In this document: positions 8,861-19,005 of the stretch, one piece after another
How positions within the stretch are numbered: position 1 is the first letter of the stretch
Layout of the letters: each line of letters starts with the position of its first letter
DNA from: Bacteroidaceae bacterium
GTDB lineage: Bacteria > Bacteroidota > Bacteroidia > Bacteroidales > Bacteroidaceae
DNA length: 64,000 nt
Direction of reading: 5' to 3'
NCBI GenBank assembly: GCA_017466065.1
Contig: JAFTUV010000017.1
Span: 1-64,000, forward strand
Notes under the pieces: model-generated
Database searches by the model: none
The model's input: only the letters and a program-made list of their open reading frames with translations
Told to the model about the DNA's origin: nothing
Position numbers and translations under genes: made by a program

Positions 8861-10228
8861 ATGGCAAAGGATAGGATTGTTTTCTTGTGTAATGATTGTG
8901 GCTACGAGTCGCCAAAATGGGCCGGCAAGTGTCCTGCGTGCGGTGCGTGGAACACTCTTGTGGAGAAGGTTGTGCGTGCTTCGGCTCCCTCGCGTGCCTC
9001 GTTGCCGTCGATGGAGAAGATGCAATCGCAACCGGTGCTGATAGATGATGTTTCGGCCGATAAACTGCCTCGTATGGATATGGGTGATGCAGAGCTTAAC
9101 CGCGTGCTTGGCGGTGGGCTTGTGCCCGGTTCGTTAGTGTTGCTCGGCGGTGAGCCGGGCATAGGAAAATCGACTCTTGTGCTGCAAACGATATTGGGGT
9201 TGCCGTCGCGCAGGGTGCTTTATGTGTCGGGCGAGGAGAGTGTGCAGCAGATTAAGTTGCGTGCCGACCGCATTTCCCACACTCGCGGGGAGTGTCACAT
9301 AGTTTGTGAAACGGTGCTCGAAACTATTTTCACTCACATAAAGAATATTAACCCGGAACTGTTGGTGATAGACTCTATCCAGACAATGTGTACCGAGGCT
9401 GTCGATTCTTCTCCCGGCAGTATGGCGCAGGTGCGTGAGTGTACGGCCTTGTTGCTTAAATTTGCCAAGGAGAATAATGTTCCTGTGATACTCATAGGCC
9501 ATATAACAAAGGATGGTGCAATCGCCGGTCCCAAGATTTTGGAGCATATAGTGGATGTGGTTATACAGTTCGAGGGCGACCAGCATTATCTGTATCGTGT
9601 GTTGCGCTCCATAAAAAACCGCTTCGGCAGCACAGCCGAGCTTGGAATATATGAAATGCGTCGCGAGGGGCTGCGGCAGGTGAGTAACCCTTCGGAGCTC
9701 CTTTTAAGCGACCGACACAAGGGAATGAGCGGCACTGCGATAGCTTCGGCTATCGAGGGGGTGAGTCCTTTCCTCATCGAAGCACAGGCTCTTGTGAGCA
9801 CTGCTGCCTACGGGACTCCGCAACGTTCGGCGACAGGCTTCGATATTCGTCGTATGAATATGTTGCTGGCGGTGCTCGAAAAACGTGTAGGCTTCAAGCT
9901 CGCTCAAAAGGATGTTTACTTGAACATTGCGGGAGGGCTGCGTGTGAACGACCCGGCAATAGACCTGTCGGTGATAAGTGCCATATTGTCGAGTAATATG
10001 GATGTAGAGATTGAGCCTACAATATGTATGTCGGGCGAGGTTGGTCTTTCGGGAGAGATACGTCCGGTGAACCGTATAGAACAACGCATAGCCGAGGCTG
10101 CCAAGCTGGGCTTCAAACAGATAATAATTCCAAAATCGAATATGAAAGGGCTCGACACTTCGCGTTTTTCAATAGAGGTGTTGCCGGTAAATAAAGTAGA
10201 AGAGGCCTTCCGCCTCATTTTCGGATAG
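8861..10228 (+). CDS. radA: DNA repair protein RadA/Sms
   Basis: A 455-aa homologous-recombination ATPase that drives branch migration of D-loops. The N-terminal C4 zinc finger (CNDCG...CPACG) spans residues 8-30. The RecA-like core has Walker A GGEPGIGKSTL near 95, Walker B (LLVIDSIQTM), and the RadA-specific KNRFGS motif near 250. The C-terminal third is the Lon-protease-like domain. Length is normal. It follows the CPBP gene by 16 bp and precedes the FAD oxidoreductase by 6 bp. Confidence 0.95.
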   Translation: MAKDRIVFLCNDCGYESPKWAGKCPACGAWNTLVEKVVRASAPSRASLPSMEKMQSQPVLIDDVSADKLPRMDMGDAELNRVLGGGLVPGSLVLLGGEPGIGKSTLVLQTILGLPSRRVLYVSGEESVQQIKLRADRISHTRGECHIVCETVLETIFTHIKNINPELLVIDSIQTMCTEAVDSSPGSMAQVRECTALLLKFAKENNVPVILIGHITKDGAIAGPKILEHIVDVVIQFEGDQHYLYRVLRSIKNRFGSTAELGIYEMRREGLRQVSNPSELLLSDRHKGMSGTAIASAIEGVSPFLIEAQALVSTAAYGTPQRSATGFDIRRMNMLLAVLEKRVGFKLAQKDVYLNIAGGLRVNDPAIDLSVISAILSSNMDVEIEPTICMSGEVGLSGEIRPVNRIEQRIAEAAKLGFKQIIIPKSNMKGLDTSRFSIEVLPVNKVEEAFRLIFG

Positions 10229-10234
10229 AATAAT

Positions 10235-11836
10235 ATGGTTAGTGAATTCCAGACAAGGGCTTTGCCTCATCAGGCGATAAACGAACAGTCGTTAAAGCGT
10301 TTCGTTGCCGAAGAAAAAGGCTGGGACATACGCACAATAACAGCAGTGCGTGTGTTGCGCCGCAGCATCGATGCTCGCCAGCGTACAATATATGTGAACC
10401 TCTCCCTGCGTGTCTTTGTGAACGAGCAGCCGACGGGCGATGAGTATGTGAGCCGCGAGTATGGCAATGTCGAGGGCAGGCAACCTGTGATTGTGGTGGG
10501 AGCGGGGCCTGCCGGTCTTTTTGCCGCACTTAAACTCATAGAGCAGGGCTTGCGTCCCATTGTGGTGGAACGTGGGCGTGATGTGCGCACACGCAAGGTC
10601 GATCTTGCCAATATTTCCCGCACCCACAAGGTTAATCCCGAATCGAATTATTGCTTCGGTGAGGGTGGTGCCGGTGCCTATTCAGACGGCAAGCTATACA
10701 CTCGCAGCAAGAAGCGCGGCAATATAGAAGGGGTGCTCAACATCTTCTGTCAGCACGGGGCAAGCCCCACAATCCTTGCCGACGCCCATCCGCATATAGG
10801 TACCGACAAACTGCCGCGTGTGATAGAGAATATGCGCAACACGATAATTGGCTGTGGCGGTGAAGTGCGTTTCGAAACGCGTATGGAGGAACTCCTCGTG
10901 CAGGGTGACAAGGTGTGCGGCATACGCACCGATAAGGGAGAAATAACAGCTGCTGCGGTTATTCTTGCAACCGGTCATTCGGCCAAGAATGTTTACCGCA
11001 CACTGCACGCCGGGGGTGTTATTCTCGAAAGCAAAGGGTTTGCCGTGGGTGTGCGTTTGGAGCATCCCTCGGCACTGATAGATTCTATACAGTATCACAA
11101 TCCCAAAGGCCGTGGCAAGTATCTTCCTGCCGCAGAATACAGCTTTACCACACAGGTGGATGGCCGTGGAGTTTATAGTTTTTGTATGTGTCCCGGTGGC
11201 GTTGTTATTCCTTCGGCCTCGACGAAGGAGGAGTTGCTTGTGAATGGAATGTCGCCCTCTCATCGTGGCGGTGCGTGGAGCAATTCGGGAATGGTGGTGC
11301 AGGTGAATCCCGAGGATGTGCTTTTGCCCGCAATGCAGATAGATGTCGATGGTATTGAGCCGGTGCCCGATGATTCTCCCCTGCGTGTGATGAACTTCCA
11401 AGAGCGGCTCGAAAGGCTTTGTTGGGCGATGGGTAACTATCGACAGACAGCCCCAGCGCAGCGTATGGCCGATTTTGTGAATCGCAAGTTAAGCTACGAC
11501 CTGCCCAAAAGCTCATACGCTCCCGGGCTTATATCCTCACCTATGCACTTCTGGCTGCCACAGTTTATTTCCACACGTTTAAAGCAAGGCTTTGAGCAGT
11601 TTGGGCGTATGTCCCGCGGCTTCCTAACAAACGAGGCGGTGATGATAGGCGTAGAAACACGCACTTCCTCGCCTGTGCGCATAGTGCGCGACAATGACAC
11701 TCTGCAACACGTTTCGCTAAAAGGGCTTTTCCCCTGTGGCGAGGGTGCGGGATATGCCGGTGGCATAGTGTCGGCAGCGGTCGATGGGGAGCGTTGCGCT
11801 CTCTCGGCCACAGAGTATGTTGCGCAGATTAAATAG
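10235..11836 (+). CDS. FAD-dependent oxidoreductase (COG2509-like)
   Basis: A 533-aa flavoprotein. After about 85 residues resembling the N-terminal extension of uncharacterized FAD dehydrogenases comes the dinucleotide-binding motif VVGAGPAGLFAALKLIEQG. Further FAD motifs are ILATGHSAKNVY and the C-terminal GLFPCGEGAGYAGGIVSAA. Homologues are widespread in Bacteroidetes with no known substrate. It ends 11 bp from the convergent GH20 gene; no terminator hairpin is visible between them. Confidence 0.85.
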   Translation: MVSEFQTRALPHQAINEQSLKRFVAEEKGWDIRTITAVRVLRRSIDARQRTIYVNLSLRVFVNEQPTGDEYVSREYGNVEGRQPVIVVGAGPAGLFAALKLIEQGLRPIVVERGRDVRTRKVDLANISRTHKVNPESNYCFGEGGAGAYSDGKLYTRSKKRGNIEGVLNIFCQHGASPTILADAHPHIGTDKLPRVIENMRNTIIGCGGEVRFETRMEELLVQGDKVCGIRTDKGEITAAAVILATGHSAKNVYRTLHAGGVILESKGFAVGVRLEHPSALIDSIQYHNPKGRGKYLPAAEYSFTTQVDGRGVYSFCMCPGGVVIPSASTKEELLVNGMSPSHRGGAWSNSGMVVQVNPEDVLLPAMQIDVDGIEPVPDDSPLRVMNFQERLERLCWAMGNYRQTAPAQRMADFVNRKLSYDLPKSSYAPGLISSPMHFWLPQFISTRLKQGFEQFGRMSRGFLTNEAVMIGVETRTSSPVRIVRDNDTLQHVSLKGLFPCGEGAGYAGGIVSAAVDGERCALSATEYVAQIK

Positions 11837-11847
11837 TTCGCAGAGGA

Positions 11848-13893
11848 TTATTCTACCACAATTTCATCGGTAAACATAAAGCCACCCTGCTTGCCGCGTG
11901 TGGCGCGGTAGCGTATGTAGCGTGCGATTGTGTCGCCTTGCCAGCAGTAGTTCCTGAAACTCAAAGTGTCGTCGCGCACCACATTGTGTGTTATGTGAGC
12001 GACGGTGGAGAATGTGAGGCTGTCGGTCGATAGGTCGATAGTTACTTCGGCTGGCAGATAGATGCCCGGCTCGCACAGTTGCATAAAATCGGCACCGATG
12101 AATGTGAGCCTTTTCTCCTTTTCAAGGTCGATGCAAATGTCTATTCCTCCTCTTCCAATGAATCCCTGCCAACGTTTATCGTTGTTGTTCCAACCGCCGT
12201 GCAGGCCGTCGGTGAGTGCGCTGTCGCCACCCGCCGTGTATGTGGGGTAGTAGGGCGAGCCTGTGGCGTAGACTGCTTTTTTCCCTTTGGCAAGGTGGTT
12301 GTTTGTGGCAAGTGATTGTGGGCGGTTACCATACTCACGGCTTAAATCAAAAGCGTTGTAGCCCTTTTTGTGCAACTGCTTCACCGCATTTACGGCTCTC
12401 TTGCGGAATTCTGCATAGTTTCGTTTTTCCTGCGGGCTCCACCCAATTTCGGCTATGGCGAGAATGCGAGGATATATCATAAACTCATTCTGTTCGGGGG
12501 TGGGTATATATTCGGCCCACACGTTGCCTTGTATGCCGTGTATGAGTGCAGCTTCGCTGTCGGTGATACTGTCGGGCACGGGGTTGTAGGAATACACTTT
12601 CTCTATCGGCAGATATCCGCCGAAGGCCACAGGCTGTGTGTGTGGCGCATCTTGGTAACTGTCGAGATAACAGAATTCTCCGGGAGTCATAATGGCCTTG
12701 TGTCCTTTGCGCACGGCTTTTATTCCGCCGTCGGTGCCGCGCCACGACATTACGGTGGCATTGGGGGCAAGCCCTCCTTCGAGAATTTCGTCCCATCCTA
12801 TAATCTTTCGTCCCTTCTCGTTGAGGAAACGTTCGATGCGCTCGATAAGGTAGCTTTGCAATTCATCTACATCGTTGAGCCCATTCTCGCGCATACGCTT
12901 TATGCATAGAGGGCAACTGCTCCACGAGGCTTTTGCCGCTTCGTCGCCTCCTATGTGTATATATTCGCTCGGGAAGAGCTCCATAATTTCGGTAAGTACA
13001 TTTTCGAGAAATTCAAATGTAGCTTCGTTTCCCACACAAAAATCGGCCTGTTTATAGGGAACGTGCGTACACGATAGCTCAGGGTAGGCGGTGAGCACCT
13101 CCTCGGAGTGAGCCGGCATTTCAATCTCGGGGATGATGGTTATATATCGCTCGGCAGCATAGGCAACAATCTCCTTTATATCCTCCTGTGTGTAGTAACC
13201 GCCGTGAGCATCGGGCTCTCCCTCCTCTCTATACAGGCGGTCGCCGCGCCACCAATCTTTCCACTCTTTCCGGCTGCGCCACGCTGCAAACTGTGTTAGG
13301 CGTGGGTAACGCTTAATCTCCACTCTCCATCCGGCAGCGTCGGTGAGGTGCAGATGCAGACGGTTCATCTTGTAGTGCGAGATTGCATCAATCTGTTTCT
13401 TTATGTACTCCTTGTCGTAGAAGTGCCGCGAAACATCGAGCATCAGTCCGCGGTAGGCGAAGCGGGGCTCGTCGGTTATGGTGCCGCAGGGAATGTGCCC
13501 CGCCGCATCGTTCAGCTGCGCAAGCGTCTGCACCGCATAGAAAAGCCCGGCAGCGTTTGTAGCCGTGGCTGTAATACTTTTCCCGGTAACGGCTATGCTG
13601 TAACCCTCGGGCGATGTTATACCCTCTATGCTGTCGGTAATCTGTAATGTTATCAGCCTTTCGCTTTCCTCGTTGTTTATGAAATTGTTGGCAAGGAGGG
13701 CTTGTTGCAGACGCGAGACATCATCCTCCTCTGCTTCAATCGCAATTTTCACTCCATCGTCGGCTGTAAAATGTCCGCTGCCGGCTGTGTGGTGCAATGG
13801 GGCGGGAAGCACAATCTCCTCTACGAGCCTATCGTGCTTGTTGCAGGCAGCCAGCAGCAGGGTCGTGAGAATAAAAATTATCGTTCTTTTCAT
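11848..13893 (-). CDS. GH20 beta-N-acetylhexosaminidase lipoprotein
   Basis: A 681-aa glycoside hydrolase removing terminal GlcNAc/GalNAc from glycans. The signal peptide MKRTIIFILTTLLLAAC carries a lipobox, predicting a surface or periplasmic lipoprotein. A GH20 domain-2-like region (about 30-140) precedes the TIM barrel, which has the catalytic Asp-Glu pair in HIGGDEA near residue 320 and the usual WGDEILEG-like segment (IIGWDEILEGG). The C-terminal part is a beta-sandwich. The frame extends upstream into metA, but starting at MKRTIIFI gives the signal peptide and leaves a 19-bp gap after the metA stop. Confidence 0.9.
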   Translation of the reverse strand: MKRTIIFILTTLLLAACNKHDRLVEEIVLPAPLHHTAGSGHFTADDGVKIAIEAEEDDVSRLQQALLANNFINNEESERLITLQITDSIEGITSPEGYSIAVTGKSITATATNAAGLFYAVQTLAQLNDAAGHIPCGTITDEPRFAYRGLMLDVSRHFYDKEYIKKQIDAISHYKMNRLHLHLTDAAGWRVEIKRYPRLTQFAAWRSRKEWKDWWRGDRLYREEGEPDAHGGYYTQEDIKEIVAYAAERYITIIPEIEMPAHSEEVLTAYPELSCTHVPYKQADFCVGNEATFEFLENVLTEIMELFPSEYIHIGGDEAAKASWSSCPLCIKRMRENGLNDVDELQSYLIERIERFLNEKGRKIIGWDEILEGGLAPNATVMSWRGTDGGIKAVRKGHKAIMTPGEFCYLDSYQDAPHTQPVAFGGYLPIEKVYSYNPVPDSITDSEAALIHGIQGNVWAEYIPTPEQNEFMIYPRILAIAEIGWSPQEKRNYAEFRKRAVNAVKQLHKKGYNAFDLSREYGNRPQSLATNNHLAKGKKAVYATGSPYYPTYTAGGDSALTDGLHGGWNNNDKRWQGFIGRGGIDICIDLEKEKRLTFIGADFMQLCEPGIYLPAEVTIDLSTDSLTFSTVAHITHNVVRDDTLSFRNYCWQGDTIARYIRYRATRGKQGGFMFTDEIVVE

Positions 13894-13912
13894 AGGTGTT
13901 ATTCGTCGGCGG

Positions 13913-14791
13913 TTACTTTTTGGCATAGAACCGCAACCAGTTGTCGAACATCTTGTGAGCAGTCGATTGCCAATAGTTCAACGGGGGTTGCGAGGGGTCG
14001 TCGTTGAAGTAGTAGTTTATGGGAATATCTATGGGCAACCCTTTGTGAACATCGCGCTTGTGCTCCCTGTCGAGGGTGTATAGCGCATATTCACTGTGTC
14101 CGGTGATGAAGAAGTTTCTTGTCCCTCTCTCCTGCATAATGTAAACACCCGATTCGGTCGACTCCGACAATAGTTCCAAGCGCGGTTCGTTGACAACATC
14201 CTCGCGGTATATGTTTGTGTGTCGGCTGTGTGGAACGTATATTATGTGGTCGAAGCCTGTGAGCAACGGATGCTCTATATTGAGTTGTGTGTGAGGGAAT
14301 ACTCCGAACATTTTTTTAGGTAATAAATGCTTCTGTATGCCGAATTTCCTATAAAGCCCGGCCTGTGCGGCCCAGCAGATGAAGAGCGTCGATGTAACAT
14401 TGCTTTTTGCCCATTCGAAAATTTTACATAGTTCGGGCCAATAGGTAACCTCTTCGAATGCAATCTTCTCGATGGGTGCTCCGGTAATTATAAGCCCGTC
14501 GAAATGTTCACTTTTCAGCTCGCCGAACCCCTTGTAGTAACGTTGCATATGTTCGGGGGTGGCGTGCTTGGGTGTGTGCGTGTCCAGCTTCATCAGTACA
14601 ATCTCCACCTCCTCTTTGGTTGTGGAAAGCACGCGTATGAAGTCGGCCTCGGTAGGCTCCTTCATAGGCATCAGGTTGAGCAGAGCTATTCTGAGGGTTC
14701 TTTCTGTCGGGGTGGTAAAAACCTCGAACTCATTTCCTTCGTCGAGTACTGCTTGCAGTGCTGGTAGTCCTGTCGGTACTTTTATAGGCAT
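13913..14791 (-). CDS. metA: Homoserine O-acyltransferase
   Basis: A 292-aa MetA-family enzyme acylating homoserine for methionine synthesis. The acyl-cysteine is in FICWAAQAGLY and the His/Glu segment is in FFITGHSEYALY. Whether the donor is succinyl- or acetyl-CoA cannot be told by eye; many MetA enzymes outside the enterobacteria use acetyl-CoA. The start MPIKVPTGLPAL is preferred over the 14872 start, which would add a non-conserved tail. It lies between pepO and the GH20 gene on one strand. Confidence 0.88.
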   Translation of the reverse strand: MPIKVPTGLPALQAVLDEGNEFEVFTTPTERTLRIALLNLMPMKEPTEADFIRVLSTTKEEVEIVLMKLDTHTPKHATPEHMQRYYKGFGELKSEHFDGLIITGAPIEKIAFEEVTYWPELCKIFEWAKSNVTSTLFICWAAQAGLYRKFGIQKHLLPKKMFGVFPHTQLNIEHPLLTGFDHIIYVPHSRHTNIYREDVVNEPRLELLSESTESGVYIMQERGTRNFFITGHSEYALYTLDREHKRDVHKGLPIDIPINYYFNDDPSQPPLNYWQSTAHKMFDNWLRFYAKK

Positions 14792-14837
14792 AATTGCGGA
14801 GTTGTGGTTGGTTGTTATAAGTGTGTTCTTCTGTTCT

Positions 14838-16865
14838 TTACCAAATATCGAGGCGTTCCTCTTCGGGCACAAACAGCGGGTCTTTTTCTGTTATTCCAAA
14901 AGCGGTGTACCAGTCGTCAATATGTGGCAGGGTGCCGTTCACGCGCCAACGCATAAGCGAGTGTGGGTCGGTCTTTGTGAGGTTGCGTATCTCTTCGTCG
15001 CGAATGTTTCCGGCCCACACGTTGGAGTAGGCAAGGTAGAAACGTTGTTCGGGTGTGAAGCCTTCCTCTGTGGGTAACGGGTTCTCCTTTGTGGCATTCT
15101 TGAACGCCTGCATAGCAATCATAAGGCCACCGTGGTCGGCGATATTCTCGCCCACGGTCAGTTTGCCGTTGGCGTTGAGCCCGGGAAGAACCTCTATCTT
15201 GTCGAAAAAGTCTATTATCACCTTTGTGCGCTCGTTAAAGCTCTTTGCATCCTCTTCGCTCCACCAGTTGGCGAAATTGCCGTCCTTGTTGAATTGCCGT
15301 CCTTGGTCGTCGAACCCGTGTGTCATTTCGTGTCCAATCACCACGCCGATGGCTCCGTAGTTGAATGCATCGTCGGCGTGCATATCAAAGAACGGATATT
15401 GCAGAATGGCGGCTGGGAAGCATATCTCGTTGGTAACAGGGCTGTAATAGGCATTTACAGTCTGGGGCGAAATGTGCCATTCGCTGCGGTCGACCGGCTT
15501 GTTGAAATTCTTTTCAATGTGGTCGTCCCAGCCGAAGGCCGAAATGTCGCGGCACACCTCCGAATAGCTTTTCTGTGGGTCGATAGTGAGTTTGCTGTAA
15601 TCCTGCCACTTGTCGGGGTAGCCTATTTTCACGGTGAAGGCGTCGAGTTTCTCGTGTGCGGCGGCTTTTGTGCTGTCGCTCATCCAGCCTTGTGCGTCGA
15701 TGCGCTCTCCCAGTGCTATTTGCAGGTTCCTGACAAGTTCCACCATACGTTCCTTTGCTTCGGGAGGGAAGAATTTTGCCACATACAACTGTCCGATAAT
15801 TTCGCTTAATGAGCCGTCGGTGGCTGCAAGAGCGCGTTTCCAACGGGGCTGTTGAGCTTTCTTGCCACTCATAGTGCGGCCGTAGAAGTCGAATGCAAGG
15901 TCGCCAATTTCATCGCTCAATTCCGAAGAGGTTGAGTTTATTATACGCCACTGCATATAGGCGATAATATCGCTTATGGGAACATTGTTTATAATCTCGC
16001 TCACCTCGGTAATGGTCGCCGGTTGTCCTATGTTCATCTCCTTTATGCCGTTGAGGCCCAAGGGAGCAAAGAACTTGTCCCAATCTATGGTCGGGAATTG
16101 CTTTTTTACCTCGTCGTAACTCATCGGGTGGTAGTTGTTCATAGGGTTGCGACGCTCCACGCGGCTCAATGATTTGTCGGCTATGCGTGTTTCTATTCTC
16201 ATCACCGCCTCCATATTCTCCTTTGCCTTCTCCTCGTCGAAGCCTTGCAGTTTGAACATATTTACCACAAATTCTTTGAATTTGTTGCGTATGTTGGTTG
16301 TGGCTTCGTCGGTGTCGCTGTAATAGCTCTTTTCGGGCAACGAGAGGCCTGCCTGTGCCACGGTGAGGATGTTCTTGTTGCTGTCCATAATGTCACTGCC
16401 TATGCCTGTGGCGAAGAATCCGCCTATGCCCAAGCGATAGTTCTTTGCTGCAAGGGGCAGAATGTCGGCTCGGTCGGTTAGCTGTGCAACTTCGTCGAGC
16501 AGGGGCTTTATGGGGCTGTTGCCAAGAGTGTTGCGGCGTGTGCTGTCCATTGCCAGATTGTATAGGTCGCCCACCTTCTGCCCGTTACTGCCGGGTGCAT
16601 TCTCCTGCGCGGCAAGTTCAAGGACAAGCTCCTGTAACTGCTCCTTGCTCTTCTCGCGCAGAGCATCGAACTGCCCGTATCGTGCATATTCATCGGTGAG
16701 GGGGTTCTTCTTTGCCCATCCGCCTGTGGCATACTCGTAAAAATCGCTTCCGGGACACTTCGTAGTGTCCATATTTGTAAAATCAATCATCGACTCCATC
16801 TTCTTTTCGGTTGTGCAGGCGGCAACTCCCATAAATATTGCCGCGCAGATTAAAATCTTTCTCAT
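14838..16865 (-). CDS. pepO: M13 family metallopeptidase lipoprotein
   Basis: A 675-aa neprilysin-like zinc endopeptidase. The signal peptide ends in a lipobox (MGVAAC). The zinc site VIGHEMTHGFDDQG gives HExxH, and the third ligand lies in ENIADHGG; NAYYSPVTNEICFPAAIL just before the zinc site is also typical of M13. It acts on short peptides outside the cytoplasm in characterized relatives. It starts 9 bp after the ABC-F stop, forming a leftward operon with metA and the hexosaminidase downstream. Confidence 0.93.
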   Translation of the reverse strand: MRKILICAAIFMGVAACTTEKKMESMIDFTNMDTTKCPGSDFYEYATGGWAKKNPLTDEYARYGQFDALREKSKEQLQELVLELAAQENAPGSNGQKVGDLYNLAMDSTRRNTLGNSPIKPLLDEVAQLTDRADILPLAAKNYRLGIGGFFATGIGSDIMDSNKNILTVAQAGLSLPEKSYYSDTDEATTNIRNKFKEFVVNMFKLQGFDEEKAKENMEAVMRIETRIADKSLSRVERRNPMNNYHPMSYDEVKKQFPTIDWDKFFAPLGLNGIKEMNIGQPATITEVSEIINNVPISDIIAYMQWRIINSTSSELSDEIGDLAFDFYGRTMSGKKAQQPRWKRALAATDGSLSEIIGQLYVAKFFPPEAKERMVELVRNLQIALGERIDAQGWMSDSTKAAAHEKLDAFTVKIGYPDKWQDYSKLTIDPQKSYSEVCRDISAFGWDDHIEKNFNKPVDRSEWHISPQTVNAYYSPVTNEICFPAAILQYPFFDMHADDAFNYGAIGVVIGHEMTHGFDDQGRQFNKDGNFANWWSEEDAKSFNERTKVIIDFFDKIEVLPGLNANGKLTVGENIADHGGLMIAMQAFKNATKENPLPTEEGFTPEQRFYLAYSNVWAGNIRDEEIRNLTKTDPHSLMRWRVNGTLPHIDDWYTAFGITEKDPLFVPEEERLDIW

Positions 16866-16874
16866 TATTATATC

Positions 16875-18803
16875 CTAATTCAAATTTTCGAGTTCTTCCA
16901 TTTTCTTTTCCCAGTCGCCCATTGCGTCGGCAAGCTGTTTTTTCAGGGAGGCATATTTTGTGAAATTCTGTTGCGTGCTCCCCTCCACAGTGCTCATAAG
17001 TTCCTCCATTGCCGCGATTGCCGCCTCCAATTCGTTCACCGCATTCTCGCAATCCTCTATCTGCCGTTCGAGTTTGCGTCGCTGCTTCTGTAACTGCTTT
17101 TCAGCCTCGTAGCTCAATCTGTTCTCGCTTACGCTTTTTGGAGCCTCATTCGGCCCTGTCGCTTTTGCAGTCGATTGCAATGCTTCGTTTATGTTGGTTG
17201 CATTTTTCGTGGCAAGGTAGTCGTATATGCCGCCTAAATGCTCTTTCACCTTTCCGTCGCCGAATTCATAGACCTTTGTCACAAGCCCGTCGAGAAATTC
17301 GCGGTCGTGGCTCACCACAATCACCGTGCTGTCAAAGTCGCGTATGGCCTCCTTCAACACATCTTTCGATTGCATATCAAGGTGGTTGGTAGGCTCGTCG
17401 AGAATGAGCAGGTTCATCTGTTGCAGCAGCAGGCGTATCATTGCCAAGCGGCTGCGCTCGCCTCCCGACAGCACCTTAACCGGTTTTTCCGATGCTTCTC
17501 CGCCGAACATAAAGGCTCCTAAAATGTCGCGTATGCGCAGGCGTATGTCGCCTGTTGCCACATTGTCGATAGTCTGGAACACGGTGAGCTTCTCGTCGAG
17601 CAACTGTGCCTGATGCTGGGCAAAATAGCCTGTCTGCACATTGTGGCCGATGATAATTTCCCCCTCGTGTTCAAGTTCTTTCAGAATGCAACGCACAAGC
17701 GTGGTCTTTCCCTCGCCGTTACGCCCCACAAATGCCACTTTCTCGCCACGGTTTATGGTGAAGTTTACATTGTCGAACACCGTGTGGTCGCCGAAACTCT
17801 TTTTGGTGTTGTTGCAGATGATGGGGTAGTTGCCGCTGCGTGTGGCGGGTGCGAAACGCAGTCGCAATCGGCTGGTGTCCTCCTCGTCAATCTCAATGGG
17901 TACCATTTTTTCGAGCTGTTTTATGCGGCTCTGCACCTGCACGGCCTTTGTGGGCTTGTAACGGAATTTCTCTATGAATTCCATTGTGTCGGCAATCTCT
18001 TTCTGCTGGTTCTCGTAGGCGCGTATCTGTTGCTCGCGACGCTCCTTGCGGGCGAGCATAAATTTATCGTATGATAGCTTGTAGTCGTAAATGCGTCCGC
18101 ACGAAATTTCAATGGTGCGGTTGGTTACGGCGTTCAGGAATGCGCGGTCGTGGCTCACAAGCAGCACTGCATTGCTGCTGCGGGCAAGGAACTGTTCCAG
18201 CCACTGTATGCTTTCAATGTCAAGGTGGTTGGTGGGCTCGTCGAGCAATAGAATGTCGGGGTGCTGCAATAATAATTTTGCAAGCTCTATTCTCATTCTC
18301 CACCCTCCGCTGAATTCCTTGGTGGGGCGGGTAAAGTCGCTCCGGCGGAATCCGAGTCCTTGCAATGTGCGTTCAATTTCGGCCTCATAGTGGCTGCCGC
18401 CCATCATCGTGTATTGCTCGTTAAGATGGGTGTATGCCTCTATCAGTCTGTGATACTCCTCGCTGTCGTAGTCGGTGCGCTCGGCAAGTTCGTTGTTCAT
18501 TGCGGCAAGGCGTTCCTCCATTTCGTGTATGTGCTCAAAGGCAAGCTCTGCCTCTTGAAACACGGTGCGCCCCTCGACGTGGTTCATTACCTGTGGAAGA
18601 TAGCCCACGGTAAAATCGCGAGGCTTTGACACTGCTCCCTCGGTTGGCTGTTGAATATTGGCGATAATCTTTAACAGTGTGCTCTTGCCCGCTCCGTTTT
18701 TTCCCACAAGGGCAATGCGATCCCTCTTGTTCACTATGAAACTTACATCGTGAAAAAGATTTCTTCCTCCAAAATCAACCCTTATGTTATCGACCGACAG
18801 CAA
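16875..18803 (-). CDS. ABC-F family ATPase (ribosome-associated type)
   Basis: A 642-aa soluble protein with two ABC cassettes and no membrane domain. Walker A motifs are GKNGAGKSTL (about 35) and GRNGEGKTTL (about 360); signature motifs are FSGGWRMRIELAKLL and LSGGERSRLAMIRLL. A charged interdomain linker (about 245-310) and a C-terminal coiled coil (about 560-640) fit the Uup/YdiF-type layout. ABC-F proteins act on translating ribosomes or give antibiotic protection; this one looks like a housekeeping member. Confidence 0.9.
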   Translation of the reverse strand: MLSVDNIRVDFGGRNLFHDVSFIVNKRDRIALVGKNGAGKSTLLKIIANIQQPTEGAVSKPRDFTVGYLPQVMNHVEGRTVFQEAELAFEHIHEMEERLAAMNNELAERTDYDSEEYHRLIEAYTHLNEQYTMMGGSHYEAEIERTLQGLGFRRSDFTRPTKEFSGGWRMRIELAKLLLQHPDILLLDEPTNHLDIESIQWLEQFLARSSNAVLLVSHDRAFLNAVTNRTIEISCGRIYDYKLSYDKFMLARKERREQQIRAYENQQKEIADTMEFIEKFRYKPTKAVQVQSRIKQLEKMVPIEIDEEDTSRLRLRFAPATRSGNYPIICNNTKKSFGDHTVFDNVNFTINRGEKVAFVGRNGEGKTTLVRCILKELEHEGEIIIGHNVQTGYFAQHQAQLLDEKLTVFQTIDNVATGDIRLRIRDILGAFMFGGEASEKPVKVLSGGERSRLAMIRLLLQQMNLLILDEPTNHLDMQSKDVLKEAIRDFDSTVIVVSHDREFLDGLVTKVYEFGDGKVKEHLGGIYDYLATKNATNINEALQSTAKATGPNEAPKSVSENRLSYEAEKQLQKQRRKLERQIEDCENAVNELEAAIAAMEELMSTVEGSTQQNFTKYASLKKQLADAMGDWEKKMEELENLN

Positions 18804-18848
18804 AGTATTCTCCTTATTAATTGTTATAATAATTCTATTTTACTACTA

Positions 18849-18880
18849 CAAAGTTAAACCATTGATGTGATAAATGCAAG
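18849..18880 (-). promoter_or_regulatory. Promoter for the ABC-F operon
   Basis: On the minus strand TAACTTTG (plus 18849-18856) and, 20 bp upstream, CTTG (plus 18877-18880). The transcript would start about 40 nt before the ABC-F start codon. Confidence 0.6.
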
Positions 18881-18958
18881 GTTTCACCTCTTAATAAAAG
18901 GTGCTGAAAGGTGGTTTTTCAAAAAAAATCAAAAAAAACGAAAAAAAGTGCCGAAAAG

Positions 18959-18991
18959 TTTGGAAGTAATAATGAAATGGTTTTATATTTG
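18959..18991 (+). promoter_or_regulatory. Promoter for the PerR-like gene
   Basis: TTTG at 18959-18962 and TATATTTG at 18984-18991 with a 21-bp spacer. Transcription would begin near 18998, which rules out the ATG at 18994 as the start of the regulator. Confidence 0.7.
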
Positions 18992-19005
18992 CAATGATTT
19001 CAAAA